From the NCBI RefSeq assembly GCF_023221595.1, contig NZ_CP096563.1:4222001-4286000 (forward strand): DNA of 64,000 bases. Reading direction: 5' to 3'. A program made the translations under genes and the position numbers. Numbering within the stretch: the stretch's first letter is position 1; each line of letters begins with the position of its first letter. The stretch comes from Rhodococcus qingshengii JCM 15477. GTDB taxonomy: Bacteria; Actinomycetota; Actinomycetes; Mycobacteriales; Mycobacteriaceae. The notes under the pieces are model-generated. The model did not search any database, had not been told where the DNA came from, and saw only the letters and a program-made list of their open reading frames with translations. This document shows positions 10,779 through 18,436 of this stretch, piece by piece.

Positions 10779-10829
10779 TCAGGTGCCACCGACACCACTT
10801 CCCGCCTACCGGGCAATAGGCTGGCAGGC

Positions 10830-11750
10830 ATGACGACGGCATACGGCTTCACCGAGTACGGCGGACCCGACACACAGTCCTACTTCGACGTCACCTTGCC
10901 CCCGCCCGGTGCCGGCCAACTGCTGGTGTCGGTCCGAGCGGCGGGCGTCAACCCCGCTGACTGGAAAGTTCGCGCGGGTACTCGAAAAGATACTGTCCCG
11001 GTGACGCTGCCTGCGGTTCTGGGCCGCGAAGTGTCCGGTGTTGTCATCGGAGTAGGTCCGCGGGTCACCGAGTTCGAGGTCGGCGACGAAGTGTTCGGCG
11101 CTACCGCGACCGGCTTCGGCGGCTACGCCGCGTCGACATTGCTCAACGTCTCCTCGACAGCACACAAGCCGCCTACCGTGTCCTGGGCCGATGCCGCAGT
11201 GCTGACGGTTGCGGCAGGAACGGCCTACGACGCACTCCACGATCTCGGTCTGAAACCCGGGGCGACACTCCTGCTGCTCGGCGCCGGCGGCGGCGTTGGT
11301 CGCAGCACGATCGCGCTTGCTCTGGCGCGGAGTATCAACGTGATCGGTGTCGCGAGCGAGTCCAAGAGAACCGCGATCGAGGAAGCGGGAGCACGTTGGG
11401 TTGCGTCGGGGGACGGCTTCGCAGACGACGTGTCCGCGTTGTCCCCAGTCGGAGTGGACGCGGTTTTCGACCTGGTCGGCGGGGACACTCTCACTCGCGG
11501 CGCTGAGCTCGCCCGACCGGACGCACCGATCCTGAGCATCGCCGATCCTCTGGCGGCGAGCCGACTCGGCGGCGGTGGTGTCGAACGCCGAAGAACTACA
11601 GCAGTATTCACGGAGATCGCGGCGCTCGTGGCCGACGGGATCCTCGACCCGTCCGTGTCCGGGCGGTACCCATTCTCCCGCGCTGGGGAAGCGCTCGCTG
11701 CAGTCGAAGACGGCCATGCCGCCGGCAAAGTGGTGATCGAGTTTGGCTGA
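10830..11750 (+). CDS. NADPH:quinone oxidoreductase (zinc-less MDR family)
   Basis: 306 residues of the medium-chain dehydrogenase/reductase superfamily. It has the N-terminal GroES-like fold (GVNPADWKVRAG) and a Rossmann nucleotide motif LLGAGGGVGRS near residue 155. No structural-zinc cysteine cluster is present, as in quinone reductases. The ATG at 10830 is used because the earlier in-frame start would run into the divergent helicase gene. Substrate unknown. Confidence 0.85.
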   Translation: MTTAYGFTEYGGPDTQSYFDVTLPPPGAGQLLVSVRAAGVNPADWKVRAGTRKDTVPVTLPAVLGREVSGVVIGVGPRVTEFEVGDEVFGATATGFGGYAASTLLNVSSTAHKPPTVSWADAAVLTVAAGTAYDALHDLGLKPGATLLLLGAGGGVGRSTIALALARSINVIGVASESKRTAIEEAGARWVASGDGFADDVSALSPVGVDAVFDLVGGDTLTRGAELARPDAPILSIADPLAASRLGGGGVERRRTTAVFTEIAALVADGILDPSVSGRYPFSRAGEALAAVEDGHAAGKVVIEFG

Positions 11751-11770
11751 TTCCTGTCGGCCCCCGATGG

Positions 11771-11851
11771 TTCAATCACCGTCTACGACGGACGGCGTTG
11801 AATCACCGTCTACGACGGGCGGCGTTGAATCACCGTCTACGACGGACGGGG
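11771..11851. repeat. Three tandem 27-bp repeats, each containing a small dyad
   Basis: Three head-to-tail copies (11771, 11798, 11825) differ at only a few positions. Each holds the dyad CCGTC-TAC-GACGG. They fill most of the space between the oxidoreductase stop and the GTG start of the split lipoprotein gene, so they could be an operator array or a transcribed hairpin array. They are contiguous without spacers, so this is not a CRISPR array. Confidence 0.85.
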
Positions 11852-11857
11852 GCACAG

Positions 11858-12142
11858 GTGGTTGCACGGTTATTTGCGATCCTGTCGACGCTCGCGCTCG
11901 TATGTCTCGTCGCGTCCTGCGGATGGTTCGGGGACGAGCGTCTCGAGTCGGCCCCTGGCAGCCCCACGCGATCGGAACTGGAAGAGTTGCTGTCCCGGAC
12001 AGCGATTGTCGACACCCGACCACATCCGGGTGGATACCAGCGCGGCTGCGGTAACGGCGAGGCCCCGTTGACTGAACTAAATGCCGAATGGTGCAGGTCT
12101 GAAGGGGTGGGGTCGATGTGGGTCGGTAGCTTGCGGACATGA
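11858..12142 (+). pseudogene. 5' part of HNH-nuclease lipoprotein gene, interrupted by mobile element
   Basis: The GTG at 11858 opens a lipoprotein signal peptide (VVARLFAILSTLALVCLVASC, lipobox LVASC) followed by TRSELEELL and GGYQRGCGNGEA. That is the usual N-terminal lead of secreted GmrSD-type (DUF1524) HNH proteins. The host sequence ends at about base 12064. The remaining residues come from the mobile element, and the frame stops at 12142 in an ATGA overlap with the first recombinase. The missing remainder, beginning EACVFGPAW, is found at 15908-16408. As it stands this half would yield only a short lipopeptide. Confidence 0.85.
12072..12085 (+). repeat. Left terminal inverted repeat of the element
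   Basis: CTGAACTAAATGCC; it matches the right end read on the other strand at 9 of the first 12 bases, with CTGAAC identical. Likely recombinase core site. Confidence 0.5.
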
Positions 12143-13398
12143 GCGAAGGGGAAAGTTCGAGAGATCTGTCGGGGCTTGTGGTGGCCCGAGTGGGTCGGTT
12201 GATAGCGACAGGTCAGGCGGCGGAGCCTTACGTCTTGCAGGGCAGCGACGGTGAACGAGTGGAGTCCGTCGAGGTGTTCTTCCGGGAGCTGATCGCTTCC
12301 GGGAGGTCGGTGGCGACGGTGCGTTCGTACGGTATGGATCTGCTCAGATGGTGGCGGTTCCTTCACGCTGTGGACGTGGCGTGGGATCGTGCCGATCGGG
12401 TCGATGCCCGCGATTTCAGTTGTTGGATCCAGTTGACGGCGAAGGCACGACAAGGATCAGTGGTGCCGGCCAGCGCCGAGGCGGCTGCTACTGCTGCGGC
12501 ATCGCCGAATCCTGTCACCGGCAAACCGGCTCTGGGGGCCGGGTACTCGCCGGCGACAGTGGCGCACAGTGAGACGGTGCTGCGAAGTTTCTACGATTTT
12601 CATCGGGACGCGGGGACTGGCCCGCTTCTGAATCCGTTCCCTCTCGATCTCTCTCGCCGGTCGAGATGGGCTCATGCGCACCACAATCCGATGGATCATT
12701 GGGCACCTGAGCGTGTGGGGCGCTACCGGCCTCGGGTCTCGCAGCGGATTCCCCGAGCGATTCCCGAGGATCTGTTCGATAAGTTGTTCGCGGCGTTGTC
12801 GTCGGATCGGGACCGGGCGTTGGTGGCGTTCTGGATTTCATCGGGGGTGCGAGCGTCGGAGCTGTTGGGAGTCCGCGAGTGCGATGTCGACCCGGGGCAG
12901 CAGTTGATTACTGTGGTGCGCAAGGGAACACGTGCGGTGGAGCAGGTACCCGCGTCGGCGGACGCGTTCGTCTGGTTGCGGTTGTATCAGGAGCAGTTGC
13001 GGGGCGAGGTGCCACTCGGACGGATGCAACCGTTGTGGTGGACACTGCGAAGGCCTCGCCGCCCGTTGAATTACCATGCGGCGCATCGGATGTTCGAGCG
13101 TGCGAATGCTACCCTCGGTTCGGATTGGACTCTGCACGACTTACGTCACAGTGCAGCGAGGCGGATGGCCAACGACCCGCACTTGTCCTTGGTGGAGGTC
13201 AAAGAGGTGTTGGGGCACGCCCATTTGTCGACGACCGAAATTTATCTGACACCCGATAAGGACGAGGTGATCGCCAGCGTCCTGGCCCACCACGCTCGTA
13301 CTGCTGATCAGCGGGAACATCCGCGGGCTCCGTCGCCGCCTCCTGCTCCTGGATACGATCCGGCAGCGTTGAGCGTGCTGTTCGGGAGGCCGTTGTGA
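12139..13398 (+). CDS. Tyrosine recombinase 1 of the element (TnpA-like)
   Basis: 419-residue phage-integrase-family recombinase. An N-terminal SAM-like core-binding domain spans roughly 40-160. The catalytic domain has Arg238 (SSGVRASELL), Lys262, His333-x-x-Arg336 (LHDLRHSAA), His360 (LGHAH) and nucleophile Tyr369 (TTEIYLT), so all catalytic residues are present. The ATG overlaps the stop of the interrupted host frame (ATGA), and there is no good ribosome site of its own. Translation may therefore depend on coupling to the host gene. It overlaps the second recombinase by four bases. Expected role: catalysis of excision and integration with the partner. Confidence 0.92.
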   Translation: MSEGESSRDLSGLVVARVGRLIATGQAAEPYVLQGSDGERVESVEVFFRELIASGRSVATVRSYGMDLLRWWRFLHAVDVAWDRADRVDARDFSCWIQLTAKARQGSVVPASAEAAATAAASPNPVTGKPALGAGYSPATVAHSETVLRSFYDFHRDAGTGPLLNPFPLDLSRRSRWAHAHHNPMDHWAPERVGRYRPRVSQRIPRAIPEDLFDKLFAALSSDRDRALVAFWISSGVRASELLGVRECDVDPGQQLITVVRKGTRAVEQVPASADAFVWLRLYQEQLRGEVPLGRMQPLWWTLRRPRRPLNYHAAHRMFERANATLGSDWTLHDLRHSAARRMANDPHLSLVEVKEVLGHAHLSTTEIYLTPDKDEVIASVLAHHARTADQREHPRAPSPPPAPGYDPAALSVLFGRPL

Positions 13399-15881
13399 GC
13401 ACTGCCGTCAAGCACATGACCCGCCCGGAACGCTTCGAGGTCACACCGGTGCCGCATTCGAGGATTCGCCAACTGCACAAACAGTTTCCACCACGCGAAG
13501 GTGAACTCTGGTGGCCGCACACCGCTGCCTCTGCTGAGGAGGTCGAGGCCCGACTGAACTGCTCGGTGCTTGCTGAGGCTGCGGTCACCACCCGAGCCGG
13601 ACGGCACCGGGGCGTGATCAAGATACTGACCTGGTTGGCTTCGGTGCCAGGCGATACCTGGCAAGCCCGGTGGCTCGCCAGCGGCGCCGAGAACATCCGC
13701 GGGTCTCGTTACGGCGCGACAACCTCCTGGGCCGATCTCCCGGTGGAATGGATTGCCGGACACGGGCGCCCTGTCAGACATGATCGCAACGACCTGGCTG
13801 CAGGACTGCTGATGTTGCTGTGCCTGGACGTGATCCGGCCGCAGTTGCCGTGGATGCTCTCCCGGGCGCACCCGTTTCTCGCGCCGATGATGGCAAAGCT
13901 GCGAGATCCGGACGGATTCGCGCGGTTGGACGAGCTTGCTGCCACTCAGCCGGATACCTCGCGAGACGATGCACGAATCGCAGCGACCAGAATCGCGACC
14001 CTGCTGGTATCCAAAGGCGGGACGGTCGCGGAGATCACTGTCGGCGATTGCGTGGAGCTGATCGAAACGATGGCGCAGGTGCACTCCCGCCGCGGTCAGA
14101 AGAAGATCGATTTCTACCTGCGACTACGTGCGATGGGCATCTTTCCCGAGGATGCACCACACAGCATCCGTGCGTTCGGCGCTCCGGTCGGACAGTTGAC
14201 GATCGAACAACTCGTCGACCGCTACCCGATCGAGAACCAACCGATCCGAGCTTTGCTCATCGACTATCTGCGCGAGCGTCAACCCGCGCTGGACTACACC
14301 AGTCTCAACTCTCGTGCCCGAGGACTCGCCGGGCTGTTCTGGAGCCGCGTCGAGACACTCGCCCCCGGTATCGACACCCTGGCGCTGCCGCCTGACGTTG
14401 CCCGAGCATGGAAGGACGACCTGAGATCGATCACACGCACCGCCGTCGACGCGGCGGGACGAAAGCACGAAACAACTTCGCCCCGAAAGAATTACAAAGA
14501 CAATCTGTTGCAAGTGCGTGCGTTCTATCTCGACCTCGCGCACTGGGCCGTCGAAGATCCGGCACGCTGGGCGCAGTGGGTGGCGCCCTGCCCGATCAGC
14601 GACGCCGAGGTCAAAAGAGGCAAGGAACTCAAACACCGTAAAGCGCGGATGGATCAGCGCACTCGCGAGCGATTGCCTGTCCTGTCGCAGTTGGTTCGGT
14701 CCGCAGCTGACCGCCGCGCGGCCGCAGCGGCTCTACTTGTTGCGGCGCAGAACACCGAACCAGGTGAGGTGATCGCGGGAACCGACGGAGAACTGCGACG
14801 ATCCTTGATCCGTCGGGGAACTGGCCGCGTCGTATGGGCCGACAATACTGTTACCGGTGTTCGCCGCGATCTCACCTACGAGGACGAGGAAGCATTCTGG
14901 GCATTCGCCACTATCGAAGTGTTGCGGCTCAGCGGTATCCGTCATGAAGAGCTCCTCGAGCTCAGTCACCACAGCATCACCGAATATCGACTACCTAGTA
15001 CCGGTGAACTGGTTCCGCTGCTGCAGATAGCTCCATCGAAGACCGATACCGAGCGGCTGATCTTGGTCAGTCCCGAGCTTGCGGAAGTCCTCAGTGCGGT
15101 AGTTCAGCGTTCGCGGCAACCCAACGGATCGATACCGCTCGTGGCTGCCTACGATACGCAGGAGAAGCTGTGGAATCCGCCGATGCCGCTGCTCTTTCAG
15201 CGGGGAATCGGAAACGAACGCCGAGCGATCCCACCGAGTTTCGTCCGCAAGCTCCTCATCAATGCGCTCACCGTGGCAGCTCTCACCGATGCCAGTGGCG
15301 ATCCGTTGATGTTTCAGCCCCACGACTTCCGGCGAATATTCGTCACCGACGCGATCATGAACGGCCTGCCACCCCATATCGCACAGGTTATTTGCGGGCA
15401 CAAGACAATTGACACGACGATGGGCTACAAGGCCGTCTACCCCTCGGAAACGATCGAAGCGCATCGAGCGTTCATCGCGCGTCGTCGTTCGATGAGACCC
15501 AGTGAGGAATACCGGACACCGACCGACGAGGAATGGGATGCGTTCTTGTCTCATTTCGAGAAGCGGAAAGTATCGGTCGGGACCTGCGCACGGTCGTTCG
15601 GCACACCCTGCATCCATGAGCATGCTTGCGTCAGATGCTCACTCCTGCGGCCGGATCCAACGCAGCGAGGCAGGCTCGAAGAAATCCGAGACAACCTCGA
15701 AGCCCGCATCATCGAAGCCAAACAGGAAGGCTGGCTGGGTGAAGTCGAAGGACTGCAGGTCAGCTACACCGGAGTCAGGGACAAGATCGCACAGGTCGAT
15801 GCCACGATGAAACGAGGATCGGCAACAACTGACCTCGGAATGCCTGGATTCGGATCGATCTCGGGAAGGACTTCCACATGA
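13395..15881 (+). CDS. Tyrosine recombinase 2 of the element, large (TnpB-like)
   Basis: 828 residues, longer than Tn554 TnpB (about 630). A large N-terminal region precedes the catalytic domain, which has Arg516 (LSGIRHEEL), Lys549, His643-x-x-Arg646 (PHDFRRIF), His669 (CGHK) and Tyr678 (TMGYKA). A Cys/His cluster after residue 720 (CARSFGTPCIHEHACVRC) looks zinc-binding. The GTG start is in a GTGA overlap with recombinase 1 and has GGGAGG before it. The stop overlaps an ATG that opens the 3' part of the host gene. All catalytic residues are intact, so the element may still be mobile. Confidence 0.92.
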   Translation: MSTAVKHMTRPERFEVTPVPHSRIRQLHKQFPPREGELWWPHTAASAEEVEARLNCSVLAEAAVTTRAGRHRGVIKILTWLASVPGDTWQARWLASGAENIRGSRYGATTSWADLPVEWIAGHGRPVRHDRNDLAAGLLMLLCLDVIRPQLPWMLSRAHPFLAPMMAKLRDPDGFARLDELAATQPDTSRDDARIAATRIATLLVSKGGTVAEITVGDCVELIETMAQVHSRRGQKKIDFYLRLRAMGIFPEDAPHSIRAFGAPVGQLTIEQLVDRYPIENQPIRALLIDYLRERQPALDYTSLNSRARGLAGLFWSRVETLAPGIDTLALPPDVARAWKDDLRSITRTAVDAAGRKHETTSPRKNYKDNLLQVRAFYLDLAHWAVEDPARWAQWVAPCPISDAEVKRGKELKHRKARMDQRTRERLPVLSQLVRSAADRRAAAAALLVAAQNTEPGEVIAGTDGELRRSLIRRGTGRVVWADNTVTGVRRDLTYEDEEAFWAFATIEVLRLSGIRHEELLELSHHSITEYRLPSTGELVPLLQIAPSKTDTERLILVSPELAEVLSAVVQRSRQPNGSIPLVAAYDTQEKLWNPPMPLLFQRGIGNERRAIPPSFVRKLLINALTVAALTDASGDPLMFQPHDFRRIFVTDAIMNGLPPHIAQVICGHKTIDTTMGYKAVYPSETIEAHRAFIARRRSMRPSEEYRTPTDEEWDAFLSHFEKRKVSVGTCARSFGTPCIHEHACVRCSLLRPDPTQRGRLEEIRDNLEARIIEAKQEGWLGEVEGLQVSYTGVRDKIAQVDATMKRGSATTDLGMPGFGSISGRTST

Positions 15882-16408
15882 TTACCAAGCTTGAATTCTT
15901 GTTCAGAGAAGCCTGCGTCTTCGGCCCCGCGTGGTCCGACGACCAGGACGCACCTGGTGGCCACGACGGGTGCGATACCCGCAACAACGTCCTGGCCCAA
16001 GATCTCTCGGACGTGGTGTTCAAACCAGGAACACGTGACTGCGTCGTACTGTCCGGCGCGATGACCGACCCGTACTCCGGAGATCGCATCGAATTCGAAC
16101 GCAGCCAGGCCAAGTCCGTCCAGATCGACCACGTCTTCCCGCTCGCCGCGGCCTGGGACTTCGGCGCGAACTCCTGGACTCCTGCGTTGCGGATGAGGTT
16201 CGCGAACGACATGTCTCTGAACCTGTTGGCCGTCAACGGCCCCGACAACCAGGCGAAAGGCGACAGCACGCCCAGTGACTGGTTGCCGCCCGATCCTGCG
16301 TACCGATGCTTCTACGCCGGCAAGTACCTGACCGTCGCGATTTCCTATGGCTTACCAGTCAGCCGAGCTGATCATTCGACCCTGACGGACCTTGCCACTC
16401 GCTGCTGA
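15878..16408 (+). pseudogene. 3' part of HNH (GmrSD/DUF1524-type) nuclease gene, downstream of the element
   Basis: 176 residues if read from the ATG supplied by the element: about ten element-encoded codons, then EACVFGPAWSDD and the entire HNH domain. The motif IDHVFPLAAAW gives the Asp-His, and NLLAVNGPDNQAKGD plus SDWLPP complete the finger. The signal peptide and lipobox are left behind at 11858, so any product would stay in the cytoplasm. A good ribosome site (GGAAGGA, 7 bases before the ATG) lies inside the recombinase 2 gene, with an ATGA overlap. It could therefore be translated; whether it is active is unknown. It ends 2 bases from the convergent amidohydrolase stop. Confidence 0.82.
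15893..15906 (-). repeat. Right terminal inverted repeat of the element
   Basis: On the minus strand this reads CTGAACAAGAATTC, the counterpart of the left end at 12072. The host gene resumes within about one base after 15906. Confidence 0.5.
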
Positions 16409-16409
16409 T

Positions 16410-17642
16410 CTAGCGGCAGTCCTTCACCACTCGCCCACTCTGGATGACGAGTGCGATCCGCTCACGATCGGCAAAGATCGAGGGATCCGTCAACGGATTG
16501 CCGCGGAAGGCAACGAGGTCGGCGAACTTACCGACTTCGATGGTGCCGACCTCGTCGGCGATTCCGAGAATGCCGGCGTTGATCCGGGTAGCGGAAACCA
16601 GTGCATCCATGGGTGTTTCGACCTTGGCGCGCAGGACCAACTCCATCCCACGGCCCGTTTGATCGGTACCGATGAGGTCCGATCCCAAGCCCACTCTGAC
16701 GCCGGCATTTCGAGCAGCAAGAAGCCCGTCGATCTGACCCTGCATCATCTGGCCGATCCGAGCCGAAATCGATTCGGGTAGGCCTGCTGACGCCGCGCTG
16801 TCCGAGAGCGCCTGCACCACAGCCAACGTCGGCACCAAGGCGACGTCGTGCTCGGCCATCAACTTGGCGGTCTCGTCGTCGATATCAGAGCCGTGCTCGA
16901 CGCATTTCGCGCCGGCAGTGACAGCGTTACGGATTCCCTCGTTGTTGTGAGCATGCACCGTGACATAGGTACCGCGCGCATTGGCTTCCTCGACGGCAAC
17001 TTCGATCTCGTCGACCGTGAACTGGGTATCGGTGAGCTTGTCATGAGTGGATACCACTCCCCCGGTAACACACAGTTTGAGGAAGTCCGCACCCCTGCGG
17101 AACGTCTCGCGAACGTTCTTTCGCATTTCGTGCGGACCGTCGGAAAGCAGAGACATACACCGTAATCCGGGGATGTCATGATCGGACCAGTCCGAAGTCG
17201 GCTCCCATTCGGCCGCCAGGTGTCCGTGTCCACCGGTCTGGCACTGGATCGGGCCGCACTGAATGATCCGCGGACCCGGAATCTTGCCCGAGGCGACAAC
17301 TCCGGCGAGTCCACCGTCGATTCCGCCGCAGTCACGAACAGTGGTGAATCCCCCGTCGAGGGTCGATGCGCAGGTCGCGAACATGTCTGCAGCGAGCTCG
17401 GCTACCGAGATCTGACGCCGCAGGCTCGGTGCGAGATCGCTCGATCCACCGAGATGAACGTGTGCGTCGATGAGGCCGGGCGTGATTGTCAGCCCAGCGC
17501 AGTCCAGCACCTCCGCCCCCGTGGGTGGCGTGCCACCGAGTGCACTGATGCGCCCGTTTTCCACAGCAACAGCGCAGTTCTCGATCGGGTCGGCGCCTGT
17601 CCCGTCGATGATCGTTGCACCGGTCAGCCATACGACAGACAT
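16410..17642 (-). CDS. Amidohydrolase, imidazolonepropionase/prolidase-like subfamily
   Basis: 410-residue metal-dependent hydrolase with DAHVHLGG as the first metal motif (about residue 60), a carboxylated-Lys region FLKLCVTGGV, the pair VTVHAHN and CVEHGSDI, and the final Asp in GLGSDLIG. It resembles the large group of actinobacterial Xaa-Pro or organophosphate-type hydrolases; the substrate cannot be read from the sequence. It is divergent from the TetR gene, which probably controls it. Start ATG at 17642 with GGAGGAAC upstream. Confidence 0.85.
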   Translation of the reverse strand: MSVVWLTGATIIDGTGADPIENCAVAVENGRISALGGTPPTGAEVLDCAGLTITPGLIDAHVHLGGSSDLAPSLRRQISVAELAADMFATCASTLDGGFTTVRDCGGIDGGLAGVVASGKIPGPRIIQCGPIQCQTGGHGHLAAEWEPTSDWSDHDIPGLRCMSLLSDGPHEMRKNVRETFRRGADFLKLCVTGGVVSTHDKLTDTQFTVDEIEVAVEEANARGTYVTVHAHNNEGIRNAVTAGAKCVEHGSDIDDETAKLMAEHDVALVPTLAVVQALSDSAASAGLPESISARIGQMMQGQIDGLLAARNAGVRVGLGSDLIGTDQTGRGMELVLRAKVETPMDALVSATRINAGILGIADEVGTIEVGKFADLVAFRGNPLTDPSIFADRERIALVIQSGRVVKDCR

Positions 17643-17673
17643 ATTGAATGTTCCTCCGACGTGTACCGATTGC

Positions 17674-17709
17674 CGGAAGCTTCCGCCGACATACCGAATA
17701 GGGTTCGGT
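17674..17709. promoter_or_regulatory. Two palindromes between amidohydrolase and TetR genes, likely TetR operator
   Basis: CGGAAGCTTCCG (17674-17685) is a perfect 12-base palindrome. ACCGAA-TAGGG-TTCGGT (17693-17709) is a perfect 6-5-6 dyad. The second lies just before TATGAT, a plausible -10 for the TetR gene. Divergent placement suggests control of both genes. Confidence 0.5.
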
Positions 17710-17800
17710 TAGTATGATGCATATCGGCTCCCGAAATCAAGGAGTTGTCATCACTCGATGAAGTCCGAGATTGCTGACGAATCCCTCACCAGGAGAATCG

Positions 17801-18436
17801 ATGCCGCGTCCCACCCAGCCGATACTGTCCACGCGAAACATCACCGACGCGGCTCTGGATGCTGTCGACGCGACCGGCGACTTCACCATGCCCGGGATCG
17901 CCAAGCAATTGAACGTGACTCCGTCTTCGCTCTACACACATATTTCGGGTCGATCCGAGATCGTCGAACTCATGCGCATCCGCGTGATGTCGTCGATCTC
18001 TGTCCCCCACCCACCCCCAGGATGGAGCGAACGGATCAGCGCGTGGGGGTGGGCCTATCGCCGAGCTGCCGTCGAACATTGGCGCCTCATCCCGCTACTC
18101 ATGACACGCAGCGTCCGCACCGAGGTGACTTTTGATATCGATACTGCACTGGTTCAAGCATTTTCGGACGGCGGTTTCGATCCGACCGACACTCGTCACG
18201 CAATCTCCACGCTGGACAGTTTGGTTCTCGGATCCGTCGTGAAACTCTCAACGCCGGATGTCGCGTGGACTCAATCCTCCAACCCGAGCGAGGTCACGCG
18301 CGAGGCTACGACCCCGCTGCGAACCGACGACACGTTCGACTTCGGCCTGCGAACCCTGATCGCCGGATGGATGGCTCAACGCGTTGTTCGTCTGTATACC
18401 GAACCTCATTCGGATTCCGACGTCACTTCACGGTGA
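17801..18436 (+). CDS. TetR-family transcriptional regulator
   Basis: 211 residues. The N-terminal HTH is DFTMPGIAKQLNVTPSSLYTHI followed by SGRSEIVELM, typical of the TetR/AcrR group with a TetR-type C-terminal ligand domain. The ATG at 17801 has AGGAGA before it; the upstream in-frame start is discarded. Its 3' end overlaps the convergent oxidoreductase gene by 14 bases. Probable regulator of the divergent amidohydrolase. Confidence 0.85.
   Translation: MPRPTQPILSTRNITDAALDAVDATGDFTMPGIAKQLNVTPSSLYTHISGRSEIVELMRIRVMSSISVPHPPPGWSERISAWGWAYRRAAVEHWRLIPLLMTRSVRTEVTFDIDTALVQAFSDGGFDPTDTRHAISTLDSLVLGSVVKLSTPDVAWTQSSNPSEVTREATTPLRTDDTFDFGLRTLIAGWMAQRVVRLYTEPHSDSDVTSR

Larger units (their letters stand above)
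12065..15907 (+). mobile_element. Two-recombinase (Tn554-like) element inserted in HNH lipoprotein gene
   Basis: About 3.84 kb carrying only two tyrosine-recombinase genes, placed between the two halves of one coding sequence. Boundaries are inferred from where host similarity stops: GAGGCC at 12059-12064 on the left and GAAGCC at 15908-15913 on the right, both encoding the same Glu-Ala. Imperfect terminal inverted repeats begin CTGAAC (12072 rightward; 15906 leftward on the opposite strand). The two-gene arrangement resembles tnpA-tnpB of Tn554-type elements, but I see no tnpC and no cargo gene. The exact ends could shift by several bases, because tyrosine-recombinase crossovers leave short element-derived spacers. 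Confidence 0.8.

Noticed and set aside
11771..11851. CRISPR array
   Set aside because: Repeats are directly contiguous without spacers, only three units, and no cas genes nearby.
12139..15881. Recombinase-in-trio (RIT) element
   Set aside because: Only two recombinase genes are present, and their sizes fit a tnpA/tnpB pair better.
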